Source: an uncultured Lachnospiraceae bacterium
Lineage (GTDB): Bacteria; Bacillota; Clostridia; Lachnospirales; Lachnospiraceae
Length of the DNA stretch: 64,000 nucleotides
NCBI GenBank assembly: GCA_910578405.1
Contig: CAJTQO010000003.1
Coordinates: 70,882 to 134,881, forward strand
Direction: 5' to 3'
Position numbers and translations under genes: made by a program. This document shows positions 1 to 8,552 of this stretch, piece by piece (within the stretch, counting starts at the first letter, position 1; the number at the start of each line of letters is the position of its first letter). The notes beneath the pieces were generated by a model. The model searched no databases, was not told the origin of the DNA, and saw nothing but the letters and a program-made list of their open reading frames with translations.

Positions 1-39
1 TAGAATTGAGGGCTGGATGGTTGCCGGGTCGATGGAAAC

Positions 40-513
40 TTATAAAAAGGAATAGTATTTCCTGCGGATACGTCCGGTGAACCCATAGTCGATAATCACA
101 GGACGCCCATGGAGGAACCCCCAATTGGCAGGCCGGCATAAATCACTGGTCAGCAGATTATATTTATATGGAATGTAATTTAAGTTGTTGAGTTGGAACA
201 GTTCTTGGTTCGTACGGACTTTAAAATAGTTCCTTACTTGGGAAAAATCGGTGATGGTTTCCGCTTTTTCCATAACCAGGTATAGATTGTCTTTGGAGAT
301 AAGCAACACTTTGGCAAATTGTTCGGAATCGTCCATTTCGGAAATAATGGCTTCCACTTGGTTTTGGGCATAGCCTCTGATATTTTTGGCGACTTTTAAC
401 ACGGAGCCGTCTTGCAGGTCGTAAACGCGGCGCCCGGATCCGCTGCCTAGTTTCGGGTAGAGGCCGTTGTGAAGGTTAGCGATAATGTCTGGAAGATGAA
501 TGGAGGCGTCCAT
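40..513 (-). CDS. Small protein-kinase-like fold protein
   Basis: A 157-residue protein with an SD (AAGGAG) just before its ATG at 513. It resembles a minimal kinase or phosphotransferase fold: glycine-rich loop LGSGSGRRVYDL at 22-33, a VLKVAK strand with Lys40, a possible helix-C Glu54, a hinge-like ME at 81-82, a D...N element (Asp124, Asn130), and a DYG at 142-144 in the place of DFG. No HxD catalytic loop is evident and the protein is far shorter than a normal kinase, so it may be a pseudokinase or a stress-type phosphotransferase remnant. There are no membrane segments. It is the first gene on the minus strand and its neighbour beyond the window edge is unknown. The kinase-like fold is inference from motif order; the function is unknown. 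Confidence 0.6.
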   Translation of the reverse strand: MDASIHLPDIIANLHNGLYPKLGSGSGRRVYDLQDGSVLKVAKNIRGYAQNQVEAIISEMDDSEQFAKVLLISKDNLYLVMEKAETITDFSQVRNYFKVRTNQELFQLNNLNYIPYKYNLLTSDLCRPANWGFLHGRPVIIDYGFTGRIRRKYYSFL

Positions 514-574
514 AAGATATCTCCTTTGTATGGTGGTATAGGATTATAATATGGAAGAAAAGAAAAAGTGCAAC

Positions 575-603
575 ATGACAAAAGGGAGCAAGTATGTTAT
601 AAT
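575..603 (+). promoter_or_regulatory. Sigma-A type promoter
   Basis: ATGACA at 575-580 and TATAAT at 598-603 are separated by 17 bp. The site points to the small ORF at 747 and lies in the divergent gap upstream of the kinase-like gene. Confidence 0.6.
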
Positions 604-746
604 AAAAAGCAGAGAAATTTGTGGTAACGAAACTGACGCTTCCTTCCTTCAGGAATAGGAATTCTGTTATGTATAATTTGTGCCAGGCTGGGCGGAGTTC
701 TGCTTTCCGATTGGATGGAACAATGGGAAGAAAAGAGGAAAAAAAT

Positions 747-863
747 ATGGAAATGCTGATTTTGGGCGGTGGTTTGCTGATTGTAATCATTGCGGTTATA
801 GTGGCGGTAGTTTCTTCCGTGGTATCTGCAGTGGCAGCGAGCGAAGGCGATGGGGAGCTTTAG
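747..863 (+). CDS. Small hydrophobic membrane peptide
   Basis: A 38-residue ORF, preceded by a purine-rich AGAGG stretch, that is almost entirely one hydrophobic segment (residues 3-30, rich in Leu, Ile, Val and Ala) followed by a short acidic tail, SEGDGEL. A longer reading from 621 exists but its N-terminal part looks random, so the inner ATG is chosen. A consensus promoter lies about 145 bases upstream and an intrinsic terminator follows directly, which makes a monocistronic transcript plausible. It could be a membrane micro-protein or a toxin-like peptide; no family was recognised. Confidence 0.45.
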   Translation: MEMLILGGGLLIVIIAVIVAVVSSVVSAVAASEGDGEL

Positions 864-871
864 CGCATGGT

Positions 872-900
872 AAAAAGGATTTGCTTTGCAAATCTTTTTT
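872..900 (+). terminator. Intrinsic terminator
   Basis: GATTTG (878-883) pairs with CAAATC (889-894), extended by an A-run pairing with the following T-run. It sits just after the small peptide gene. Confidence 0.6.
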
Positions 901-1081
901 ACGTTGCAGGAAAAATGGCAGATTAATATTTTTTTAGACTTAGTTTATGAATGGTTCGGAAAGTTTATAGTGTTTTTCAGAAAAAAACACAGGGAGGACA
1001 CATTTATCTTTTATTATATATTACAGATAGTTGAAGAAATTAACTATTTAAAACTCACTATCTCCCCCCTCATAAGAAAAT

Positions 1082-1130
1082 AAAGGAAGGAAGCTCCGTG
1101 TAAACGGGGCTTTCTTTCCTTTTATTTTTT
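1082..1130 (+). terminator. Hairpin with long T-rich tail
   Basis: A long imperfect stem (1082-1099 with 1104-1122, core AAAGGAA...TTCCTTT) is followed by a T-rich run. It lies in the 864-1242 gap. The rest of that gap is AT-rich; it contains a weak ORF (886-1083) that I do not believe. Confidence 0.6.
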
Positions 1131-1242
1131 AATTTTTTTGTAATAAGTTGGGACGTAATGGCATAAGACAGCGTCTAATGGATAGAAACATAAAAAAGCG
1201 GTACATACAGAAAAAAAGAGGCGCGAAGACGGAGGTTGGAAT

Positions 1243-1734
1243 ATGGATAGTTTGATAGGGAGGGCAAAGCAGGGGGATCCGGATGCTTTTACAGAATTGA
1301 TGCAGTTACAGCTGCAGAGTATGTACAAGGCTGCACGGTCGGTTTTGTATCATGACGAGGATGTGGCAGACGCCATTTCGGAAACAATCCTTATTTGCTG
1401 GGAAAAGCTGTGGCAGTTAAAAGAAGAAGCTTATTTCCGTACGTGGATGACAAGGATATTGATTAATAAATGTAATGACATACTGCGCAAACAGCGTAAT
1501 GTCACTTTGGTGGAAGAGGTACCGGAAACGTCATTTTATGATAGGAAGTACGAAAATGTGGAATGGGAAGAGGCATTGGAATCCTTAGATGAGAAATACC
1601 GGCTGGCGCTTATGCTTTATTATGTGGAAGGGTTTAAGACAGGAGAAATCAGCGAAATACTCGATGTGCCGGAAAGCACCGTACGCACCAGGCTGGCCAG
1701 GGGAAGGCAGCAGTTGGCAAAGGAATTTGCATAG
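1243..1734 (+). CDS. RNA polymerase ECF-type sigma factor
   Basis: A 163-residue sigma-70 family protein of typical ECF size. Region 2 covers about 10-80, including a TWMTRILINKCNDILRK stretch that fits the DNA-melting and -10 contact helix. Region 4 covers about 105-155 and carries the helix-turn-helix EISEILDVPESTVRTRLARG. The ATG at 1243 has GGAGGT 6 bases upstream. The next gene begins immediately after the stop and encodes a single-pass membrane protein of anti-sigma type, so the pair is a classic sigma/anti-sigma unit that probably responds to an envelope or extracellular signal. Target promoters cannot be inferred. Confidence 0.95.
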   Translation: MDSLIGRAKQGDPDAFTELMQLQLQSMYKAARSVLYHDEDVADAISETILICWEKLWQLKEEAYFRTWMTRILINKCNDILRKQRNVTLVEEVPETSFYDRKYENVEWEEALESLDEKYRLALMLYYVEGFKTGEISEILDVPESTVRTRLARGRQQLAKEFA

Positions 1735-1749
1735 ATGGGAGGGAAAGGA

Positions 1750-3093
1750 ATGGAGCAGGAAATGATAAAAATTTTACAGAAAGATATAGAAATTCCCAAG
1801 GCAGTGCAGGAGAGGGCAGAGAATGCTTTTGCTGAAATCTATGCAAGAAGCAGAGGGAAATCCGGAGAAAATGAAGAGGAAAGAGAGAGAAGGGAGGCGG
1901 AAAGCAGCCCGGAAGGCATGGAAAGGAAGAGAGAAGCGGTAAAGAAGAAACAGATGGAAAATAAGGGGAAAGAGAATGGGACAGAAGAGAGGAGGATGGA
2001 CATGGCAACTGGGAAAACGCAGGGAAACAGCAGAGGGAAGCGGAAAAATGGAGCGAAGAGAGGAGCTTGGAAAAAGACGCAGGCAGCGGCCGTTTTAATG
2101 GCAATTGTTTTTGCGTGTGGCGGAATTACTGCAGCGGCGGCTTATATCCATTGGAGTAAGAGTATGGAAGAAGGAATGCAGATAACAGAGGAGCAAAAGG
2201 TGCAGTTGGAGGAAGAACATGCCGTAGCCTTTGCAATGCAGGAATGCACAACACAAGGTGTGACGATTACGGCAGAGCAAAGCATTACGGATAATTATTT
2301 TGCCCATATTGTATTCCGGGTGGATGGGTATGAGGTGGGAGAAGAGGAGGAGCCGGCTTTTGAGAAGATTCGCATTCACGTAGATGGTAAGGAAGACTTT
2401 TATAACTGGCAGGGCAGTTTTTATGACGGATTGATTGCCGGGCCGGATGGCAGGGCGGTATATGCGGATGGTTCCCCTATTGATTATGAAAGCGATGGAA
2501 TGTTGGGGAAATATGTGATGGAGGACGGCAGCATGGAATTTACGGTGACATTGGCATGCCACGAGAAAGGAGAACTGTTGGATAAGCAAATTCATGTGGA
2601 ACTGGAGAATCTTGGCACGGTTGCCAAAGCGGAGTATTTAGATACTAAAGTGGAGGGGACATGGGAATTTGACTGGAATCTGCGTGGGAAGGAGAGTGTG
2701 GAAACATTTGTCCTGCAGGCTGAGCTGGGGGATTCCGGGGCGACCGTTACCAAAGCGGAACTTTCACCGATTTCCATGCATGTGGAGTATCATTTTCCAT
2801 TAAAGGAAATAACGGAAGAGGGGCTGGATGAGAATGGGGAAGTGATTTATACAAAGATGAACGCTGAGCCGCCCAGTCTTGTCGGCGTGAAACTAAAAGA
2901 CGGAACATTATATCCGTACCTGACGGATGGGGGCAGTATGGGGTATGAGGAAGGGGATTTGGAAACTTATATTGCCACTTTTGCAACAGACCGGATTGTG
3001 GATGTGGAGCAGGTGGAAGGGCTGTTGTTTTGGAAGTCATCGTCGGAGGGAACGCCAACGGAAGACAATTTTTATGTGGTGCCAATCCGATAA
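1750..3093 (+). CDS. DUF4179-type membrane anti-sigma factor
   Basis: A probable anti-sigma factor cotranscribed with the upstream ECF gene. An ATG at 1735 abuts the sigma stop, but the ATG at 1750 is better placed behind GGGAGGG, giving 447 residues. The layout is a cytoplasmic N-terminal domain, an unusually charged Lys/Glu/Arg-rich stretch (about 30-105), one transmembrane segment (about 110-132), and a roughly 300-residue extracytoplasmic part containing a pattern seen in DUF4179 proteins. The cytoplasmic part would hold the sigma factor at the membrane. The domain name is recognised from pattern only. The charged linker is low-complexity and longer than usual. Confidence 0.8.
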   Translation: MEQEMIKILQKDIEIPKAVQERAENAFAEIYARSRGKSGENEEERERREAESSPEGMERKREAVKKKQMENKGKENGTEERRMDMATGKTQGNSRGKRKNGAKRGAWKKTQAAAVLMAIVFACGGITAAAAYIHWSKSMEEGMQITEEQKVQLEEEHAVAFAMQECTTQGVTITAEQSITDNYFAHIVFRVDGYEVGEEEEPAFEKIRIHVDGKEDFYNWQGSFYDGLIAGPDGRAVYADGSPIDYESDGMLGKYVMEDGSMEFTVTLACHEKGELLDKQIHVELENLGTVAKAEYLDTKVEGTWEFDWNLRGKESVETFVLQAELGDSGATVTKAELSPISMHVEYHFPLKEITEEGLDENGEVIYTKMNAEPPSLVGVKLKDGTLYPYLTDGGSMGYEEGDLETYIATFATDRIVDVEQVEGLLFWKSSSEGTPTEDNFYVVPIR

Positions 3094-3153
3094 GGAATCA
3101 TAGGATAAGGCTGCAATACAGGTTGTGAAAAACAGAAGAGTGCAGAAAAGAAA

Positions 3154-3196
3154 GCGCAGCGGGTTTCAGAAAAGGAAGCCTGCTGCGCAACGTTTT
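3154..3196. terminator. Bidirectional terminator between convergent genes
   Basis: GCGCAGC (3154-3160) pairs with GCTGCGC (3182-3188), followed by a T-run on the plus strand. It separates the anti-sigma gene from the convergent chemoreceptor-like gene. Confidence 0.55.
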
Positions 3197-4134
3197 TATG
3201 CGCTATAATCATCAATAAGAGGCGGGATTTGGGAAAGCATATTGTCAATATCTTCAAACATAGCGCTTTTTGTCGTTCCGAGGCTGCTGGTGTGATTGAT
3301 GTGGAGAACCACATCTTCGTATTGCTTCCTTGTGTTGTCAAAAAAGTTATGTAAGGTCTGGAGGGCAATGCGGGAATTGTCAATTACGCCGGAAATCTCC
3401 GATTGTACGGCGCTGGCGCCTTCCGCCGCCTGTGTGATATTGTCAAACATTCCGTAAGTTTCGTCCACTTTGGCAATGCTCTGGTCAAGGGCATTCTGGG
3501 AGGTTGCGATACTGCTGCTTAGTTTATCGGTGCCTTGTTCCACATCGCTGATGCTGGAGTCCACGGCGTTAGCCAGGTTCTTGATTTCCTCTGCCAGCTT
3601 TTTCACCTCATCGGCCACCACGGCGAAGCCTTTGCCCTGCTCGCCTGCCCGGGCGGCTTCGATGGAGGCGTTTAGAGATAGGATATTTGTCTGGTCGGCA
3701 ATGGAGACAATGCGGCCCATATAGCTTTTGATTTGTTTTAAGGATGCCTGGAAATCCTCAAAGGTCTGGATCATTTCCTCGAAATAAGTTTCCACCATCA
3801 GCGAACTGTTTTTGAGTTCTTCCACTTCACCCTGTACATGGGAAACTGACGCAGTGATATTATCTTTCACGGATTCAAACTGTCCGGAAACCGTTGTGAT
3901 TTCGGAAAAGGTATTGCCGAAATCCTGCAGGGTTTCTTTGAAATTTTCCGATTCGTCCAGGACGGCCCGGAAAGAATCGCTTACCATATTCATTTCGTTC
4001 AGGGAGGCTACTTCGCTTTGTACGAGGGCATGGTGGTAGTCCTTCAGGCTTTTGATGACATACTGCACTGGATAAAGGCTTTTGGTTTTGACCTTTACTT
4101 TTACTTTTTCCTGGGGTTTTTTGCCAAATATCAT
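3196..4134 (-). CDS. Soluble methyl-accepting-type signalling protein
   Basis: 312 residues from the ATG at 4134, which has a strong GGGAGGA SD; an upstream in-frame ATG at 4167 overlaps the preceding stop and is less likely. The MCP signalling hairpin is clear at about 140-180 (DQTNILSLNASIEAARAGEQ, then GKGFAVVADEVKKLAEE). There is no transmembrane segment and no HAMP or Cache domain: residues 1-130 are a basic start followed by coiled coil. It should therefore be cytoplasmic and take its signal from a partner. It lies 16 bp after the FIST-domain gene on the same strand, so FIST is the obvious sensory partner. It would be expected to dock on CheA/CheW, which are encoded near 37-39 kb. Confidence 0.9.
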   Translation of the reverse strand: MIFGKKPQEKVKVKVKTKSLYPVQYVIKSLKDYHHALVQSEVASLNEMNMVSDSFRAVLDESENFKETLQDFGNTFSEITTVSGQFESVKDNITASVSHVQGEVEELKNSSLMVETYFEEMIQTFEDFQASLKQIKSYMGRIVSIADQTNILSLNASIEAARAGEQGKGFAVVADEVKKLAEEIKNLANAVDSSISDVEQGTDKLSSSIATSQNALDQSIAKVDETYGMFDNITQAAEGASAVQSEISGVIDNSRIALQTLHNFFDNTRKQYEDVVLHINHTSSLGTTKSAMFEDIDNMLSQIPPLIDDYSA

Positions 4135-4150
4135 GATTCTGTTTCCTCCC

Positions 4151-5203
4151 TTACTCAAAAACAACACAGCTCATGGACTGGTTGACAAATTGGTTGTTAT
4201 AATGTTCCCCATAACCTACAAGTCCGGCATGGTTGCCTAATGTACCCATTTCCTGAAGGTATTCCTGCATGTAATGATTGTCGGTAAAAAGTAAATACCG
4301 GAATAAGCAGTTCACGGAAAAAACGGCGGATATTCTCGGGAAGTCTCTTTTTATAGTTTGGACGGTTTCTTTTACAATGGCTTTGTAGTCGCCAAGCTCC
4401 AGCATAATCAGCACGTCGGAATCGTTGACCTGACGGAAACAGGTCAGTGCGCTTCCGGTGACTTCTTTTATGGAGATGATGCATGTTTCGCTTCCGTTAA
4501 TTTTTCCGAAGGGGTTTTTAAATGTCTGTGTCGGGATCTGCTGTTCCGATACGTGCAGGATGTCCTGATAGACCTGTTTGGCCGGCATACTGTTCAGCTT
4601 TCCGATTACATAGTTGGCTTTATCCGTTTTCGAGGCAATAAAGCGATGGTTTCCCATTTGACGGTAGATATTTTCTTTGTATGCTTTGACACGGCCGCTT
4701 TTATTCTTTACGATGGTATAGGCTACGGCATCTTGGTATACTTTCCCGTTGGCGGACACTTTACCTGCATCGCCCGTGCCTCCTACCAGGGAAATTCCTC
4801 TGTGTTTTAATACGCTGTGGATCGTAGTCAGTACACAGGCGTCATTGCCGGAACAGAAGTCGATGCATATGGTATCGTTGCCAGAACCGTTAATCTGGCG
4901 CACATCCTGTTCAAGGCGCTCAATGTATTTAACAGGCATAACGGATACTTCTTCCAATACATTAGCCGCTGCATAGACATCATAAAAAGCTACGACGCTC
5001 ACGCCCTTTTCCACTACTTTTGTGTCATAGCTCATTCCAATACAGCCGATGCTTGGGATTCTCGGATATAGTTCCTCCAGTTTCTTTACATGGTCTTCAA
5101 ATTGGCCGCTGTTGGACAACAGCATAATTAACTGAGGGTTATCCAGTCCGCGGACTGCTTCCTGCAGGTTTCCGCTTTGACTCATACCAAAAAATTGTCT
5201 CAA
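4151..5203 (-). CDS. FIST domain sensory protein
   Basis: A 350-residue protein with the FIST_N (about 20-200) and FIST_C (about 210-330) arrangement. Features include the GGTGDAGK loop around 140-150, typical of FIST_N, and a C-terminal part with FSVNCLFRYLLF and GLVGYGEHYNN like FIST_C. FIST proteins are intracellular sensory modules proposed to bind small ligands such as amino acids, and are commonly linked to signal-transduction proteins. Here the linked gene is a soluble MCP-like protein 16 bp downstream. There is no signal peptide or membrane segment. A near-consensus promoter lies upstream on the minus strand. The ligand is unknown. Confidence 0.9.
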   Translation of the reverse strand: MRQFFGMSQSGNLQEAVRGLDNPQLIMLLSNSGQFEDHVKKLEELYPRIPSIGCIGMSYDTKVVEKGVSVVAFYDVYAAANVLEEVSVMPVKYIERLEQDVRQINGSGNDTICIDFCSGNDACVLTTIHSVLKHRGISLVGGTGDAGKVSANGKVYQDAVAYTIVKNKSGRVKAYKENIYRQMGNHRFIASKTDKANYVIGKLNSMPAKQVYQDILHVSEQQIPTQTFKNPFGKINGSETCIISIKEVTGSALTCFRQVNDSDVLIMLELGDYKAIVKETVQTIKRDFPRISAVFSVNCLFRYLLFTDNHYMQEYLQEMGTLGNHAGLVGYGEHYNNQFVNQSMSCVVFE

Positions 5204-5257
5204 GATATTATCCTCTCTTCCTTATCAGTATATCGTACTCTCGTTGCACTATGTCTT

Positions 5258-5287
5258 ATTATACTTTATGTTGCGCCAGATGGTCAA
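5258..5287 (-). promoter_or_regulatory. Promoter of the FIST-MCP operon
   Basis: Read on the minus strand: TTGACC (5287-5282), an 18-bp spacer, then TATAAT (5263-5258). It lies about 55 bp upstream of the FIST start codon. Confidence 0.75.
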
Positions 5288-5494
5288 GGTTAGATTAAAA
5301 CCGCCAACTAAAACGATGTAAAAAGAGGATGGAAGACGGGGTAGGGAAGCGGGCCGTAATGTCATAAGGGGTGATAAAAAGTAAGATACAGGCACAATTT
5401 TGATGAAGTGAGGTGGAAAGTGTGGTACAATGGTTATCATAAAAGGGAATAGGAAGCTTCCGGTTTGGGAGGCAGGAAGAGAGGTAGGGTAAGT

Positions 5495-6502
5495 ATGCAG
5501 AGAGTTACATTGGGCAGAACCGGGCTGACAGTGGCGAGAAATGGTTTTGGGGCATTGCCGGTTCAGCGTGTGTCGAAAAAGGAAGCTGTTTATTTGTTGC
5601 AGAAGGCGTTTTATAACGGAATGGACTATTTTGATACAGCCAGATGGTATACGGACAGTGAGGAGAAGCTGGGAGCGGCATTTTCCTATACCAGGGACAA
5701 AATCGTGATAAGCACGAAAACCGGGGCGCAGGATGCGGAAGGGTTTTGGAAGGATTTGGATGCCAGTTTGCAGTTGCTGCAGACGGATTACATAGATATA
5801 TACCAGTTCCATAATCCGGCATTTTGCCCAAAGCCGGGGGATGGGACAGGCTTGTATGAGGCTATGGAGGAGGCGAAAAAGCAAGGAAAGATCCGCCATA
5901 TCGGCATTACGAACCATAGGCTGGCAGTGGCAAAGGAGGCGGTTGCCTCCGGTTTGTATGAAACGCTGCAGTTCCCGTTTTCTTATCTGGCAGGCGGGCA
6001 GGAGTTGGAATTGGTGGAAATGTGTAAAGAAAAGGATATGGGCTTTATCGCTATGAAGGCTTTGGCAGGCGGGCTGATTACCAATTCCGCGCTGGCCTAT
6101 GCGTTTATGGCGCAGTTTGGCCATGTGGCTCCGATTTGGGGCATTCAGAAAGAAAAGGAATTGGATGAATTCCTGTCTTATCAGGAGAACCCGCCAATAC
6201 TGACGGCGGAAATGGAAAAGGAGATGGAAAAGGAAAAAGAGGAATTAGCAGGGGATTTCTGCCGTGGCTGCGGTTATTGCCTGCCATGTCCGGCAGGGAT
6301 TGAGATTAATAACTGCGCCAGGATGAGTTTGCTGCTGCGTCGTGCGCCGCAGGAAGAGTATCTGGGCGGGGAGTGGCAGGAAAAAATGAAGAAGATAGAG
6401 GGGTGCTTAAATTGCGGGAAGTGTAAAGGGAAATGTCCGTATGGCCTGGATACGCCGTCGCTTTTGAAGAAAAATTATGAGGATTACAAAACTTTTTTGT
6501 AA
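5495..6502 (+). CDS. Aldo/keto reductase with C-terminal 4Fe-4S domain
   Basis: 335 residues from the ATG at 5495 (GAGGTAGGG upstream); an in-frame TTG at 5465 gives a non-conserved extension. The aldo/keto reductase barrel covers about 1-240, with Asp47 and the catalytic-type Tyr52 (DTARWYTDSEEK), a Lys in STKTG and a His in YQFHNP. The C-terminal 80 residues carry two cysteine clusters, CRGCGYCLPCPAGI and CLNCGKCKGKCP, that would hold iron-sulfur centres. This ferredoxin-tailed subfamily is common in anaerobes and presumably couples NAD(P)H and ferredoxin-type electron flow; the substrate is unknown. It is probably monocistronic. A possible extended -10 (TACAAT, 5426-5431) lies upstream. 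Confidence 0.92.
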   Translation: MQRVTLGRTGLTVARNGFGALPVQRVSKKEAVYLLQKAFYNGMDYFDTARWYTDSEEKLGAAFSYTRDKIVISTKTGAQDAEGFWKDLDASLQLLQTDYIDIYQFHNPAFCPKPGDGTGLYEAMEEAKKQGKIRHIGITNHRLAVAKEAVASGLYETLQFPFSYLAGGQELELVEMCKEKDMGFIAMKALAGGLITNSALAYAFMAQFGHVAPIWGIQKEKELDEFLSYQENPPILTAEMEKEMEKEKEELAGDFCRGCGYCLPCPAGIEINNCARMSLLLRRAPQEEYLGGEWQEKMKKIEGCLNCGKCKGKCPYGLDTPSLLKKNYEDYKTFL

Positions 6503-6588
6503 AATCTATGTTTAAGGGGATGAGATAGGAAGAGCAGGGAAAAAATAAAGAAAAAGGCTCAATAAGTGTGAGATGGAAAGGAAGGAAT

Positions 6589-7245
6589 ATGAATACTTCT
6601 GTTTTTAGAGATATGTCTTATGGTGTATATGTTGTAAGCACAATGGATGGGGAAAGGCCCACAGGCTGCATTGCCAATAGCATTATGCAGATTACATCCA
6701 GCCCTGCGACAGTGGCTGTTAGCATCAATCATGATAATTATACCAATGGCTGCATAAGGAATGCGGGAATGTTCGCTTTTTCCATTCTGGCAGAGAATTC
6801 CGATTCGGGACTGATTGGAAGGTTTGGATTTCAGTCCGGAAAGGATACGGATAAGTTCCAGGATGTGGATTACGAAATGGCGCAGGGAATGCCTGTAGTA
6901 AAGAATACGTGCGGTTATGTAGTATGCAAAACAGTGAATCAGATGGAGACGAAGACTCATACCGTATTTTTAGGAGAGGTAGTGGAGGCGGATATCTATG
7001 AGGGGATGGGCGATGCCATGACGTATGCCTACTACCATAAAGTAGTAAAAGGGAAAAGCCCCAAAAATGCCCCGACGTATCTGCCGGAAGAAGCGGGAGA
7101 GGAAGCGCCGGGAGCAGAGGTTGTAAAGGGGAAGGAGAAATATGTCTGTCAGGTCTGTGGGTATATCCATGAGGGAGGCCCGCTGCCGGAGGATTTCCGT
7201 TGCCCGGTTTGTGGGGTAGGGGCGGATAAATTTAACAAGGTGTAA
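6589..7245 (+). CDS. hrb: Flavin reductase-rubredoxin fusion (high-molecular-weight rubredoxin)
   Basis: 218 residues from the ATG at 6589 with GGAAGGA upstream; an in-frame GTG at 6568 is less likely. Residues 1-150 form a flavin reductase-like FMN-binding domain (PTGCIANSIMQITSSPATVA). Residues about 175-218 are a rubredoxin with CQVCGY and CPVCGVG iron ligands. In acetogens and other clostridia such Hrb proteins pass electrons from NAD(P)H or rubredoxin oxidoreductases to flavodiiron or rubrerythrin-type oxygen and peroxide scavengers. Its neighbour is a ferredoxin-tailed reductase, so this is a small redox region, although 86 bp separate them. A short hairpin with a T-run follows the stop. 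Confidence 0.93.
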   Translation: MNTSVFRDMSYGVYVVSTMDGERPTGCIANSIMQITSSPATVAVSINHDNYTNGCIRNAGMFAFSILAENSDSGLIGRFGFQSGKDTDKFQDVDYEMAQGMPVVKNTCGYVVCKTVNQMETKTHTVFLGEVVEADIYEGMGDAMTYAYYHKVVKGKSPKNAPTYLPEEAGEEAPGAEVVKGKEKYVCQVCGYIHEGGPLPEDFRCPVCGVGADKFNKV

Positions 7246-7264
7246 AATTACGCCGTCTTTTTTA
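7239..7264 (+). terminator. Short terminator hairpin after hrb
   Basis: GGTGTAA (7239-7245) pairs with TTACGCC (7248-7254), with one G-U, followed by a T-run. The loop is tight, so confidence is moderate. Confidence 0.45.
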
Positions 7265-7485
7265 TCCTCTCACGAACGGTTTGAAAACATGGTTTTCCAA
7301 TGCTCTTTGGACAGATATAAATGCAACGTAAAGCAGAGGGACGTTTGGATAGGCGGCGCTTCTGCCAATAAAAAGGATAGGAATATTACGGATAAGGGAT
7401 TGAACGTAAAATGGTATAAAGTATTTATAAAATAAAGCCGAAAAGACAGAAAGAGGAAATTCTGGAGGATAAAAGGAGGGGCGGA

Positions 7486-8499
7486 ATGAAACTATCATAT
7501 CAACCAGCAAGCGTAAGACGGGATGAGAATACGGTATATTATGAGTTTAATACCAAAGACTGGCATGGCAATAAGGTGATGGATAAGCTGAGCTATGAGG
7601 AGTCTTGGAAATTGCTTCATGAAATTGGACAGCAATATAAGGGCCAGAATGTGTTTATTTCTTTATCGGGGGATGCAGTAAATGCGTTTGACCCAGAAGA
7701 GATGGCGGCACATCGTATGGAGTGGAATGAGGAAACGAAAAGGCTTCTGGAGGAGAGGAATGAAAATCTTATAAAGCTTGAGCCGATAAAGACGGAGAGA
7801 CGGCGGCTTATTCCTAATTGCAAGACAAATAGTAAAATGAGGGAGGCGTTGGATGGAGCGGATGAATGGCTGAAGGAGGCGGCATATTCTATTTTCGATA
7901 AGAATTTAATGCCGAACGATGTTGGACACTTGTCTGTAAAGGAACGCCAGGAGTTGATTTACATTGGGTTGGAACAGGCGAAGTATTTGGCGGAAAGGTT
8001 GGGTAATGGAAAAGCCGGGCTTTTTATGGATGCCATGAATACCCTTGCTAAATACGGGATGAATGGAAAGGTAAATGAGAAAGGGTTTGTGGTATATGAC
8101 GTTAAGTGGGGAAATGGGATAGGGCGCAGGGATGATGAAATTAACCCCATTAATTACATGGAAGAGATATCTCCGGATGATTATGAGATGTATTTAGCAT
8201 TGCTCAAGGAAAACCAAAAACAAAATGGCAAGCTGTCCATGGCAGTATTCCGTTTCGGATGGAACTGGGAGGCGAACGTGGAGAAGAATTTCCCAGGGGC
8301 TGTAGGGAAGATTGTGCATGGTATCAGGGACTGGATGAATAAGATTAATAACACCAGGCTGGAGAGTTGGTATACAAGTACAAACACAACGGATATAGAG
8401 TCTTTCACAGACAGTATTATGGAACAAAGCAAGGAATTGAATAAGGAGTGCCTGCTGGAAAATATGCAGAACTTTGCGGAATTGGTTGCCGGGCATTAA
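7486..8499 (+). CDS. Hypothetical protein, 337 residues
   Basis: The ATG at 7486 has a strong AGGAGGGG SD. The protein is soluble-looking and mostly helical, with no signal peptide or membrane segment. A conserved-looking N-terminal block (residues 1-65) speaks of an intracellular strand-rich start; residues 80-105 are charged; the middle holds ERQELIYIGLEQAKYLAERL, and the C-terminus is rich in Trp and Asn. I do not recognise the family. The gene stands alone between the rubredoxin gene and an inverted-repeat element and is convergent with the DUF4236 gene. Confidence 0.8.
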   Translation: MKLSYQPASVRRDENTVYYEFNTKDWHGNKVMDKLSYEESWKLLHEIGQQYKGQNVFISLSGDAVNAFDPEEMAAHRMEWNEETKRLLEERNENLIKLEPIKTERRRLIPNCKTNSKMREALDGADEWLKEAAYSIFDKNLMPNDVGHLSVKERQELIYIGLEQAKYLAERLGNGKAGLFMDAMNTLAKYGMNGKVNEKGFVVYDVKWGNGIGRRDDEINPINYMEEISPDDYEMYLALLKENQKQNGKLSMAVFRFGWNWEANVEKNFPGAVGKIVHGIRDWMNKINNTRLESWYTSTNTTDIESFTDSIMEQSKELNKECLLENMQNFAELVAGH

Positions 8500-8552
8500 G
8501 TAGGGCCTGACGGTTGTGAAGCAATAGGGAGGCCACTTAAGCCAGGGATAAT

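Noticed and set aside
476..790. Minus-strand ORF across the divergent promoter
   Set aside because: It overlaps the promoter and two better ORFs, and looks like a shadow.
886..1083. 65-residue ORF after the small peptide gene
   Set aside because: No SD, AT-rich sequence and no family-like pattern; a terminator lies just before it.
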